Assembly: GCA_022827095.1 (NCBI GenBank)
Contig: JAJDTP010000005.1
Location: 730,961 to 794,960, forward strand
Origin: Dehalococcoidia bacterium
Lineage (GTDB): Bacteria > Chloroflexota > Dehalococcoidia > Lucifugimonadales > UBA3495
Direction of reading: 5' to 3'
Length of the DNA: 64,000 nucleotides
The notes under the pieces are model-generated. The model worked only from the letters and a program-made list of their open reading frames with translations. It made no database searches and was not told the origin of the DNA. Below, piece after piece: positions 17,636 to 25,621 of this stretch (within the stretch, counting starts at the first letter, position 1; each line of letters starts with the position of its first letter). A program made the position numbers and the translations under genes.

Positions 17636-18184
17636 ATGACCACCTTTCCCGATAATGAACCCACCATCTCTTCGCGCCACATCTACAGCGGGCGCATCAT
17701 CGACGTGCGAGTCGATACCGTCCGTTTGCAGAGTGGCAGGGAAAGCACCCGCGAAATAGTGGAACATGCGCCGTCGATTTGCGTGGTGCCCGTCGACGCA
17801 GACGGTAACGTCCTGATGGTGCGTCAGTACAGGAAACCCACCGACGGGTTTCTCCTGGAAGTTCCGGCAGGAGGGATCGACGAGGGAGAAACGCCCGAGG
17901 AGGCCACACGCCGGGAACTGCAGGAGGAGATCGGTCACACGGCCGACAATCTCGAATCGTTGAGCGCATTCTGGCTGGCTCCGGGCTGGTGCTCCGAGTA
18001 CATGTACGCATTCCTGGCTACGGGTTTGAAGCCGGCGATCCTGGACTCGGATGAGGACGAATTCATCGAGGTGGTGCGCTTGCCGCTGCGAGAAGTTGCC
18101 GACGCTATCAGCCGCGGCGAAATACAGGACGCCAAGAGTGTGGCCTCGCTGCTGCTGGCGGCGCGCGCCCTTGGCTCCGGTTAG
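17636..18184 (+). CDS. Nudix hydrolase, ADP-ribose pyrophosphatase type (copy 1)
   Basis: A 182-residue Nudix hydrolase that probably cleaves ADP-ribose or a similar nucleoside diphosphate derivative. The complete Nudix box is present: GGIDEGETPEEATRRELQEE followed by IGH, near residues 81-103. Upstream are the YSGRIIDVRVDTV and VRQYRKP motifs typical of the ADP-ribose pyrophosphatase (NudF-like) group, and downstream is the EFIEVVRLPL segment. It is immediately followed by a clear paralogue at 18195. Position after nadK suggests a nucleotide-cofactor salvage or housecleaning role. Confidence 0.9.
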   Translation: MTTFPDNEPTISSRHIYSGRIIDVRVDTVRLQSGRESTREIVEHAPSICVVPVDADGNVLMVRQYRKPTDGFLLEVPAGGIDEGETPEEATRRELQEEIGHTADNLESLSAFWLAPGWCSEYMYAFLATGLKPAILDSDEDEFIEVVRLPLREVADAISRGEIQDAKSVASLLLAARALGSG

Positions 18185-18194
18185 CCGTCGGCTC

Positions 18195-18743
18195 ATGGCG
18201 AGCATGTCGGAGAGGACCGCGCCGGCCGGATCGCGATGGATTTACCGGGGCGAGTTTATCAACCTGAGGGAAGACACCGTCCTGCTGGAGGACGGTGAAA
18301 GCCACACGTCTACCATTGTCGAATACCCGTCCTCGGTTTGCGTGGTGCCGCTGTTGGCGGATGGCACGGTCATGCTGGTCCGTCAATTCCGCAAGCCGGC
18401 CGAGGAATTCCTGCTGGAAGCGCCGGCCGGCAAGATGGAGCCCGGCGAAAAGCCGGAAGCCGCCGCGCTCCGGGAAATGCAGGAAGAGGTCGGGCATACG
18501 GCTGGACAATTGGAACCGTTGGCGACGTTCTACACCGAGCCCGCGCTATGCACGCAGCGTATGCACGTTTTCCTGGCGAGGGACCTGACGCCGGCCAGGT
18601 TATCCGCTGACGAGGATGAATTCATCGACGTGCGGAGGGTTTCGATGGATCGAGTCGCGGGCTTGATCGCGGACGGATCGATACGCGACGCGAAGAGCAT
18701 AAGCGCGTTGTTGCTAGCGATGCGGGTTATGGGCGATAATTAG
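18195..18743 (+). CDS. Nudix hydrolase, ADP-ribose pyrophosphatase type (copy 2)
   Basis: A 182-residue paralogue of the preceding gene, identical in length from the chosen start and similar throughout. It has YRGEFINLREDTV, VRQFRKP, and an intact Nudix box GKMEPGEKPEAAALREMQEE. ATG 18195 is preferred; longer readings enter copy 1, and ATG 18204 is a possible alternative. The gap to copy 1 is 10 nt. The two look like an old tandem duplication with divergence at the substrate-facing loops. Confidence 0.9.
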   Translation: MASMSERTAPAGSRWIYRGEFINLREDTVLLEDGESHTSTIVEYPSSVCVVPLLADGTVMLVRQFRKPAEEFLLEAPAGKMEPGEKPEAAALREMQEEVGHTAGQLEPLATFYTEPALCTQRMHVFLARDLTPARLSADEDEFIDVRRVSMDRVAGLIADGSIRDAKSISALLLAMRVMGDN

Positions 18744-18820
18744 CCGCCGCAAAATGGCGCGCCGCTTGTGAGCGCCATCAATCGCCGGACCCTGCGGCGC
18801 CCGGCCGGAGGAAAACACAC

Positions 18821-20509
18821 ATGGCAGAGGTTTTGCAACACGACGTGCTGGTAGTGGGCGCGGGCTTGGCCGGTATGCGAGCCGCGATTGCGGCCCGGGC
18901 CCGCGGCGCGAACACCGCCATCATCAGCAAGGTCCATCCGGTGCGCAGCCATTCCAACGCGGCACAGGGCGGAATCAACGCGGCCCTGCTGGACCGCGGC
19001 GACGACTGGGAAGACCACGCCTACGACACCATCAAAGGCAGTGACTTCCTGGGAGATCAGGACGCCATCGAAGTGATGTGCCGTCAGGCGGGCGCCTCCC
19101 TGATCGACATGGAACACATGGGCGTGACCTTCAACCGCGATGATGACGGTCGACTGGGCACCAGGGCATTCGGCGGTCAACGTCGAGCGCGGACCTTCTT
19201 CGTGGGCGACTTCACGGGCCAGGCGCTGCTCCACGTTATGTTCGAGCAGCTCATCAAATCGGGCGTGCAACGCTACGAGGAATGGTTCGTCACCGCGCTG
19301 ATCATGGAAGACGGACAGGCGGCGGGCGTTATCGCGCTGGAGATTCGCACCGGCGAACTCCACCTCATCCGGGCCAAGTCGGTCATCCTCGCCACGGGCG
19401 GCTGCGGGCGGCTGTTCGAGCCCAGCACCAACGCCCTGATCGTTACCGGCGACGGGATGGGACTGGTATACAACGCCGGCGGACAACTGATGGACATGGA
19501 GATGGTGCAGTACCATCCCACCACCTTGGCCGGCAGCGGGGTGTTGATCTCCGAGGCAGCGCGCGGCGAGGGCGCCTACCTGCGGGATAAAGACGGGAAC
19601 CGCTTCATGGAGAAATACGCTCCCAACATGATGGAGCTGGCTTCCCGGGACGTGGTGTCCCGCGCCGAACAGACGGAGATCAACGCGGGCAACGGTGTCG
19701 ACGGGTGCGTGTACCTGGACTGCACACACCTCGGTGAGGCCCTGATCATGGAAAAGTTGATCCAGATCAGGGAAATTGGCATCGATCTGGCCGGCGCCGA
19801 CATGATCAAGGAGCCCATTCCCATCCGGCCCGGCATGCATTACATAATGGGCGGCATCAAGACCGACATCGAGGGCCGCACCAACCTGAACGGCGTTTAT
19901 GCTGCGGGCGAATGCGCCAATGTCAGCGTCCACGGGGGGAACCGCCTGGGAGCCAACTCGCTGCTGGACACAATCGTATTTGGCGAAAGGTCCGGGAATC
20001 ACGCTTCAGAATTCACCCGCAACATGGACTACGTTGAGTTCGACGCCAACGCTGCCCTGAATCAGGAGCGACGCCGGATCCAGGAGATGCTGGACCGGCC
20101 CGAGAACGGCGACCGGTGGTCGGCAATCCGGAGAGAGATGGGCGAATCGATGAACCGGAACGTTGCGGTTTTCCGGAACGAGGAAGGCATCGAGGAAACT
20201 ATCGATGACCTCCACCAACTGCGGCGCCGCTACGAGAACGTTCCCGTCCACAACAAGGGTAAGAGCTTCAACACCGACCTGATTTTCGCGCTGGAGTTGG
20301 GCTACATGCTGGACTGCGCGGACACCATCGCCGTCGGGGCGCTGGAACGCAAGGAGAGCCGGGGCGCGCAGTTCCGCACGGATTACCCCGAGCGGAACGA
20401 CGAGGAATGGCTGCACCACATCGTCCTGACCAAGGGCGACGGGGGACCTGTGACGTCCGAATTGCCGGTCACCATCACCCAGTGGACGCCCGAGGAGAGG
20501 AAATACTAG
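18821..20509 (+). CDS. sdhA: Succinate dehydrogenase/fumarate reductase flavoprotein subunit
   Basis: The FAD subunit that oxidises succinate to fumarate, or the reverse. The 562-residue protein has the GAGLAGMRAA dinucleotide fold at residue 14, then RSHSNAAQGGINAAL with the His used for covalent FAD attachment, the active-site QYHPTTLAGSG and SEAARGEGA regions, GMHYIMGGI, and GGNRLGANSLLDTIVFG. GGAGG lies about 10 nt before the ATG. It is followed 3 nt later by sdhB. Length is a little shorter than proteobacterial SdhA. Confidence 0.95.
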   Translation: MAEVLQHDVLVVGAGLAGMRAAIAARARGANTAIISKVHPVRSHSNAAQGGINAALLDRGDDWEDHAYDTIKGSDFLGDQDAIEVMCRQAGASLIDMEHMGVTFNRDDDGRLGTRAFGGQRRARTFFVGDFTGQALLHVMFEQLIKSGVQRYEEWFVTALIMEDGQAAGVIALEIRTGELHLIRAKSVILATGGCGRLFEPSTNALIVTGDGMGLVYNAGGQLMDMEMVQYHPTTLAGSGVLISEAARGEGAYLRDKDGNRFMEKYAPNMMELASRDVVSRAEQTEINAGNGVDGCVYLDCTHLGEALIMEKLIQIREIGIDLAGADMIKEPIPIRPGMHYIMGGIKTDIEGRTNLNGVYAAGECANVSVHGGNRLGANSLLDTIVFGERSGNHASEFTRNMDYVEFDANAALNQERRRIQEMLDRPENGDRWSAIRREMGESMNRNVAVFRNEEGIEETIDDLHQLRRRYENVPVHNKGKSFNTDLIFALELGYMLDCADTIAVGALERKESRGAQFRTDYPERNDEEWLHHIVLTKGDGGPVTSELPVTITQWTPEERKY

Positions 20510-20512
20510 GCT

Positions 20513-21520
20513 ATGGACGTTACCATCCGGGTAAAAAGACAGGATCCGGAGGCGGATGGCGAGGGCCGGTTCCCCTATTGGCAGGACTATCCCGTCACAA
20601 TCGCCGACAACGCCACGGTCCTGGACGCGTTGATACAGATTCGGGAAGACGACGACGGTACGCTGTCGCTGCGGTGCTCGTGCCGCAGCGCCATCTGCGG
20701 GTCGTGCGCCATGCGCATCAACGGCCACGCCGGGCTGGCCTGCAAGACCATTGCGAACACGGTGGTGCAGGACGGCGTCATCACGGTGGAGCCGGCGGGC
20801 GTCATGCCGGTCATCAAGGACCTGGTCGTCAACTTCGACATGTTCTGGGACAAGATCGAAGCAGTTGACCCGTTCCTGAAGCACATGGGCCAGGAACCGG
20901 ACGGCGAGTACATCGTATCCAACGACGCGATGCTGCACCTCTCCGGAGTCACCGCCTGCATCATGTGCGGAGCCTGCGTTTCCGACTGCACGGTGCTCGA
21001 AGTTGACCCCACGTTCCTGGGTCCCGCGGCGCTGGCCAAGGCCTACCGGTTCACCGCCGACCCGCGGGACGGCGATGCCGCCGGCGTTTCCATGGAACGG
21101 TTGTGGGCCTTGAGCGAACCCACGGGCGTTTGGGACTGCACACGATGTAACGAGTGTGTCCAGGCCTGCCCCAAGGGAGTGGCTCCCATGGACCGGATCA
21201 TGGCCATCCGCGAGCAGGCGATCCAGCAGGGTTACACCAACAACAACGGCGCGCGCCATACCGACGCGTTCACCGAATCGGTTGGTCACAGCGGGCGGCT
21301 GGACGAACTGCGGCTCCCCATCAAGTCGGTGGGCGGGTTCACCAACATGCCGGCACTGATGGACTACATGCCGGTGGCGTTCCGGGCGCTGCGGCGCGGC
21401 AAGATGCCGCCGATCGCCCACAAGAACGTCGACAATGTCGAAGCCGTGCGCAGGCTGTTCCGCCAGACGGAACCGGATCCGCCGGTGCCACAGGTCAGTA
21501 ACAACTCGCCGTTCGGTTAG
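20513..21520 (+). CDS. sdhB: Succinate dehydrogenase/fumarate reductase iron-sulfur subunit
   Basis: The electron-transfer subunit between SdhA and the quinone site. The 335-residue protein has the 2Fe-2S site CSCRSAICGSCAMRINGHAG, a CIMCGACVSDC motif and a third motif CTRCNECVQACPKGV. It is roughly 90 residues longer than typical SdhB because of a C-terminal extension after the third cluster. It continues the sdhA reading 3 nt downstream. The neighbour sdhE replaces the usual cytochrome b anchor genes. Confidence 0.94.
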   Translation: MDVTIRVKRQDPEADGEGRFPYWQDYPVTIADNATVLDALIQIREDDDGTLSLRCSCRSAICGSCAMRINGHAGLACKTIANTVVQDGVITVEPAGVMPVIKDLVVNFDMFWDKIEAVDPFLKHMGQEPDGEYIVSNDAMLHLSGVTACIMCGACVSDCTVLEVDPTFLGPAALAKAYRFTADPRDGDAAGVSMERLWALSEPTGVWDCTRCNECVQACPKGVAPMDRIMAIREQAIQQGYTNNNGARHTDAFTESVGHSGRLDELRLPIKSVGGFTNMPALMDYMPVAFRALRRGKMPPIAHKNVDNVEAVRRLFRQTEPDPPVPQVSNNSPFG

Positions 21521-21565
21521 CTGGGGCACCGGAAGGCTGGTACACCCCGCTAATGCCCAGGCCGG

Positions 21566-21591
21566 TAGGGGCGAAGCACCATTCGCCCCTA
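21566..21591. repeat. GGGGCG-core hairpin, copy 1
   Basis: A 10-bp perfect inverted repeat (TAGGGGCGAA / TTCGCCCCTA) with a 6-nt loop, between sdhB and sdhE. No T-run follows. It belongs to a set of similar intergenic palindromes in this window. Confidence 0.75.
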
Positions 21592-21625
21592 TACTAGTGG
21601 CCAATCGATCCAGGAGGAGGAACTC

Positions 21626-22507
21626 GTGAAGTACGCTTTCTTTCCGGGCTGTGTTTCCCAGGGTGGCGCGCCCGAGCTTTACCCGGCCGCGCGCATGGTT
21701 TGCCAGCGGTTGGGGATAGAACTGGAGGAAATCCCGGGTTGGACGTGCACCGGCGCTGGCGTTATCCAGGAAAAGAATCAGCTGTTCGGGGACACGCTGA
21801 ACGCCCGGAACTTCGCCAAAGCTGAACAGATGGGCCTCCCCATCCTCACCATTTGCAGTACCTGCCAGGGTGTGATGTCGCAGGCGAACCACCGGATGCG
21901 GAACCCGGAATACCTGGCGGAGATCAACTCCTACCTGGCCGAAGAAGGCCTGGAATACAGCGGCAGCTCCGAACCCAAGCACCTGCTGTGGATACTCATC
22001 GAGGATTACGGCCTGGACCGGCTGGGCGGTTACATCACCCGGCAACTTACCGACCTGAAGATCGCTCCATTCTACGGCTGCTATATCGTGCGTCCGACCG
22101 AGGCGCTGGATATTGCCGACCACCCGGAACGACAGCAGTCGCTGGAAACGCTGATACAAACTCTGGGCGCCACGCTGGTTGATTTCGAGGGCAAGACCCG
22201 TTGCTGCGGCTTCCCGATTCTGACTATCAACCAGAAAAACTCGATGGCCATGGTCGGCAAACACACTTCTGAGGTGAAGGATCTGGGCGCGGACGCCATG
22301 GTTACGCCCTGCCCGCTGTGTCACCTTAACCTGGACGGGTTTCAGCCCAAGGCAGCCTCGCAGGCCCGGCGGTCTATCGACCTGCCCATCCTGCACATGC
22401 CCCAGCTGATCGGCTTGGCGATGGGCATGTCACCGTCGGAGTTGGGCATGAAGAGGCACATCATCAGCACGGGGCCGCTGGAGGTCAAAGCCGGTTTGCG
22501 CCGTTAG
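21626..22507 (+). CDS. sdhE: SdhE/HdrB-like CCG-domain subunit of succinate dehydrogenase
   Basis: A 293-residue protein with two cysteine-rich CCG domains, as in heterodisulfide reductase subunit B and SdhE of archaeal or campylobacterial succinate/fumarate enzymes. The first domain has [10 protein letters not shown] and ICSTCQGV; the second has [15 protein letters not shown] and [11 protein letters not shown]. There are no membrane spans. In known SdhABE enzymes this subunit binds unusual iron-sulfur clusters and replaces the heme-bearing membrane anchor. GGAGGAGG precedes the start. It lies 105 nt after sdhB, past a hairpin. Other possible reading: a free-standing HdrB-like protein, but position favours SdhE. 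Confidence 0.85.
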   Translation: MKYAFFPGCVSQGGAPELYPAARMVCQRLGIELEEIPGWTCTGAGVIQEKNQLFGDTLNARNFAKAEQMGLPILTICSTCQGVMSQANHRMRNPEYLAEINSYLAEEGLEYSGSSEPKHLLWILIEDYGLDRLGGYITRQLTDLKIAPFYGCYIVRPTEALDIADHPERQQSLETLIQTLGATLVDFEGKTRCCGFPILTINQKNSMAMVGKHTSEVKDLGADAMVTPCPLCHLNLDGFQPKAASQARRSIDLPILHMPQLIGLAMGMSPSELGMKRHIISTGPLEVKAGLRR

Positions 22508-22533
22508 GCCCACTACGGAAGACCGAGGCGTAA

Positions 22534-22564
22534 GAACGGGGCGGGCTTGAAACCCGCCCCGTTC
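22534..22564. repeat. GGGGCG-core hairpin, copy 2
   Basis: A 12-bp perfect inverted repeat (GAACGGGGCGGG / CCCGCCCCGTTC) with a 7-nt loop, placed 26 nt after the sdhE stop. It could end the sdh transcript, though no T-run follows. Confidence 0.8.
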
Positions 22565-22594
22565 CAAATACTCTTTCAAAAGGAGTGCGTGACG

Positions 22595-23230
22595 ATGTCC
22601 CAGCCTTTCGTGGTCAAAAAACGCCCCTACACCGTTGACCGATATGTCGTAGGCTTGTACCTGCAACCCAATGACGACTTGGCCAATCGGGAACTCCGGG
22701 TCGAATTCGTCAACGTACTTAACGAGGCGGCGTACCTCCACCCCAGCGCCAGAATATTCCCGAGTACCGAGCCGAACCCTGACGGCTACGACTTTATAAT
22801 CGTGAACCCGCGTACTCTGGATTACGTCGAAGTCAACATCTTGGCCACTACGTCATACGAACCTGGCGAAACCCGCAGCTCGTTCGGATACACGGTACGC
22901 AGTAGGAGCGAGATTGGCCGATTCCCCCGCCAGCATCAATGTCCTGACGTTCCAAACGCTGCCTGCGTGGCTGCCGCTTGCGACGTGTTGGGTTGCAAAG
23001 TCGGCCCGGAAGTCGATAGGGGTGCCCGCACGACAAACGAGGACCTCGAATTTCTTTACGGGCTTAGCTGTGAGTTGCATCGCCGGCTGGACGAGGCGCG
23101 GATAGACTTTGAGAAAGAAATACGGGAACGGCATCCCGGTCAGGCTCTGTTCGTCAGAGACGGTTTCACCGGATCTCACGTGCACAGAGTTGATGCAATG
23201 CCGCTCCGGAGAGACCCTGCGGGATGCTAA
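22595..23230 (+). CDS. Hypothetical protein, 211 aa
   Basis: A 211-residue soluble protein of no recognised family. ATG 22595 is preceded by AGGAG 9 nt upstream, which is good evidence that it is translated. The first 100 residues look like alternating strands and loops (RYVVGLYLQPNDD, YDFIIVNPRTLDYVEVNI). A central part holds several cysteines (CPDVPNAACVAAACDVLGC), and the C-terminus is helical and charged. No signal peptide or membrane segment is visible. Its stop codon overlaps that of the convergent aminotransferase gene. Low-similarity accessory gene; function unknown. Confidence 0.65.
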   Translation: MSQPFVVKKRPYTVDRYVVGLYLQPNDDLANRELRVEFVNVLNEAAYLHPSARIFPSTEPNPDGYDFIIVNPRTLDYVEVNILATTSYEPGETRSSFGYTVRSRSEIGRFPRQHQCPDVPNAACVAAACDVLGCKVGPEVDRGARTTNEDLEFLYGLSCELHRRLDEARIDFEKEIRERHPGQALFVRDGFTGSHVHRVDAMPLRRDPAGC

Positions 23231-24522
23231 TCCCGAAGCATCGGGGCGACTTCGCGAATGGCCTCCACGGTCTGCTCCACGTCGGCGTCGGTGTGGACCA
23301 TAGACGGGTAAAACTTCTGCGGCCACGACTTCAGGATCCCGCGCTCCAGGAGCCCCGCGTTGAGGCGGGCCAGCGGCCGCCCATCGGCAGACAAGCCGTC
23401 ACGGAAGTTTCTGACCGGGTGCTCGGCGAAGTAGATGTCGAAGATCGCGTCTTCGCCCACACTCTGGACCGAGAAGCCCTCTTGCGCGCAGGCGTCCACC
23501 AGAGCGGACCGGATACTTCCGCCCACCTCCCGGAGACGGTCGTAGGTTCCTTCCGCGCGCAACTCGGACAGGGTGGCGAGGCCGGCAGCGCAAGCAATCG
23601 GAAACCCGTTCAGCGTGCCGATTTGGTCGACATAATCATCCGCAGAAACGGCAGCCCGGTCATAAACCGACATCACCTCGGCATTCCCCAACAGGGCCGC
23701 CAGAGGGTAGCCCCCACCCATGATCTTGCCGACGGTGCACAGGTCGGGCGTCACGCCGTAGTATTCCTGGGCGCCGCCGTAGGCCAACCGGAATCCGGTG
23801 ACGATTTCGTCGAAAATCAGCAGCAGGCGAGCATCCGCGGTGATCTTGCGCAAGCCTTCGAGGAAGCCGGGCTCGGGGGCGATAGTCCGCTGCAAAGGCT
23901 CGACGATCACGGCGGCAATCTCATCCTTGTGCGCGGACACGATGGCGGCCGTGGTGTCCAGATCGTTGAACTGGGATACCAGCATCAGATCGTTCAGCGC
24001 CTTAGGAATGCCGGCGGTATTGGCCTCGGCCTGCGGGAATTCTACGGCCGCCGAGGCGAAGACGGACATCATCGCGTAATCGCTGGTGCCGTGGTAGCCT
24101 CCCTCGAACTTGAGGATCTTTTCTTTGCCGGTGTACGCGCGAGCCACGCGCATGGCCTGGAAGCAGGCATCGGTGCCGCTGGTGGTGAAGCGGACCTGCT
24201 CCGCGCAGGGGACGGCTTTGACCAACTCTTCGGCCAGCAAGACCGCCTGGTCGTTGGTGGTGAAAAAGGTCGAGCCACGGGCGACGGCGGACAGAACGGC
24301 CTCCGTCACAGCCGGATGAGCGTGCCCCAGGATCATGGGCCCGGAACCCATCAACCAGTCGACGTATTCGTTGCCCGACACATCCCAGATGCGCCCGCCC
24401 TTTCCTTCCTTCACCAGGAACTTGAGGTCATCGGGATAAGAGGTGTTGCCCGTGCCGCTACCGGGAAAGTACTGGGTGGCTTTTTCCAGGAGGTCCCGTT
24501 CCAGTGGTGTCCGTTGGGTCAT
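23227..24522 (-). CDS. Class III aminotransferase, glutamate-1-semialdehyde aminomutase-like
   Basis: A 431-residue pyridoxal-phosphate enzyme of the class III aminotransferase group, closest in pattern to glutamate-1-semialdehyde 2,1-aminomutase. Landmarks are FTTSGTDACFQAMRVAR, the EGGYHG motif, FDEIVTGFR with the PLP-contacting Asp, and VGKIMGGGYPLAAL, whose Lys forms the Schiff base. GGGAGG lies 5 nt before ATG 24522. Many HemL-like paralogues act on other amino acids, and no heme genes are nearby, so the substrate is open. It appears monocistronic. Confidence 0.85.
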   Translation of the reverse strand: MTQRTPLERDLLEKATQYFPGSGTGNTSYPDDLKFLVKEGKGGRIWDVSGNEYVDWLMGSGPMILGHAHPAVTEAVLSAVARGSTFFTTNDQAVLLAEELVKAVPCAEQVRFTTSGTDACFQAMRVARAYTGKEKILKFEGGYHGTSDYAMMSVFASAAVEFPQAEANTAGIPKALNDLMLVSQFNDLDTTAAIVSAHKDEIAAVIVEPLQRTIAPEPGFLEGLRKITADARLLLIFDEIVTGFRLAYGGAQEYYGVTPDLCTVGKIMGGGYPLAALLGNAEVMSVYDRAAVSADDYVDQIGTLNGFPIACAAGLATLSELRAEGTYDRLREVGGSIRSALVDACAQEGFSVQSVGEDAIFDIYFAEHPVRNFRDGLSADGRPLARLNAGLLERGILKSWPQKFYPSMVHTDADVEQTVEAIREVAPMLRD

Positions 24523-24556
24523 GCTAGCCTCCCGTCGCGCTTGCAGTTGTGCTTCA

Positions 24557-24562
24557 ATTATA
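24557..24562 (-). promoter_or_regulatory. Possible -10 for the aminotransferase gene
   Basis: TATAAT on the minus strand lies 35 nt before the ATG at 24522. A good -35 is not visible, so this is a weak call from the hexamer and its position alone. Confidence 0.35.
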
Positions 24563-24581
24563 CATACCGCCAAATGACGAA

Positions 24582-24604
24582 GGGGCGGGTTGTGTACCCG
24601 CCCC
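24582..24604. repeat. GGGGCG-core hairpin, copy 3
   Basis: A 9-bp perfect inverted repeat (GGGGCGGGT / ACCCGCCCC) with loop TGTGT. It sits between the mdh stop and the aminotransferase promoter, so it may also end the icd-mdh transcript. Confidence 0.75.
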
Positions 24605-24642
24605 AACTCGACTTTGGGTGGATTGCGAAGGTTGCGACAGCG

Positions 24643-25587
24643 TTATTCGGCTTCCGCCCGGGCTTTGGCCATTACGTCGACCAATTCCTGCACAGAAGCG
24701 GCGGAGGACTGCAACGCGGCCTTCTCTTCATCGGTGAGACTGATCTCGATCACCTTTTCCATGCCGCCGGCGCCGATCTTCACGGGCACACCGACACACA
24801 GGCCGTTGATGCCGTACTCGCCCTCGAGATAGGCGCAGCCCGGCAGGATGCGCTTCCGGTCCAGCAGAATCGCCTCGACCATCTGCGTGATGGCCGCGGA
24901 GGGGGCGTAGAAAGCCGAGCCCTGCTTGAGCAGGGCGACGATTTCTCCGCCGCCGTCGCGGGTGCGCTGCACGATGGAATCGATGCGATCCTGGGGCAGC
25001 AACTCGGTGAGGGGAATGCAGCCGACGGTGGTGTAGCGAACCAATGGGACCATGTCGTCGCCATGGCCGCCCAGCACCATCGCCTGGACGTCGTCAACGG
25101 AGACGTTGAGCTCCTGGGCAATGAACGTCCGGTAGCGGGCGGTGTCCAGGACGCCGGCCATCCCGAACACGCGGTTCCTGGGGAATCCCGAAGATTGGAA
25201 AACGTTCTGCACCATGGCGTCCAGCGGATTGGTCACGGCCAGGATAATGCAGTCCGGCGAGTGCTTGACCACCTCCTCGGTGACCGCGGAGGTGATGCGC
25301 ATGTTGGTGAGCAGCAGATCGTCGCGGCTCATGCCGGGCCGACGGGCAATACCGGCGGTGATCACCACAACGTCGGAACCGGCGGTTTCCTCGTATCCGT
25401 TGGAACCGGTGATCCGGGCGTCGGTGCCGATGACCGGGCCGGACTCGAGCATATCGAGGCCCTTGCCCTGGGGCAGATCCTCAACTACGTCAACGAGAAC
25501 CACGTCGGCATAGCCGAGTTGGTGGATCCGCTGGGCGGTCGTGGCGCCCACATTGCCGGCGCCGACGACGGTAACTTTGCTTCGCAT
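24643..25587 (-). CDS. mdh: Malate dehydrogenase (LDH-like type)
   Basis: NAD-dependent malate/oxaloacetate dehydrogenase of the TCA cycle. The 314-residue protein has the [14 protein letters not shown]ossmann loop at its start and the [17 protein letters not shown] loop. The RRP and R residues in that loop fit malate rather than lactate specificity. VTNPLDAM and [13 protein letters not shown], with the catalytic His, are also present. ATG 25587 is chosen because it begins the first strand; an upstream start overlaps icd. It follows icd by 34 nt on the same strand, so the two TCA enzymes are probably coexpressed. Confidence 0.95.
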   Translation of the reverse strand: MRSKVTVVGAGNVGATTAQRIHQLGYADVVLVDVVEDLPQGKGLDMLESGPVIGTDARITGSNGYEETAGSDVVVITAGIARRPGMSRDDLLLTNMRITSAVTEEVVKHSPDCIILAVTNPLDAMVQNVFQSSGFPRNRVFGMAGVLDTARYRTFIAQELNVSVDDVQAMVLGGHGDDMVPLVRYTTVGCIPLTELLPQDRIDSIVQRTRDGGGEIVALLKQGSAFYAPSAAITQMVEAILLDRKRILPGCAYLEGEYGINGLCVGVPVKIGAGGMEKVIEISLTDEEKAALQSSAASVQELVDVMAKARAEAE

Positions 25588-25621
25588 TTGTTGGATGGTC
25601 CTCCGATTGAACTTGGGTCGG

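Noticed and set aside
20006..22396. Nearly 800-codon open frame on the minus strand opposite sdhA, sdhB and sdhE
   Set aside because: Antisense to clear genes on the plus strand, with low-complexity composition and no recognisable domain.
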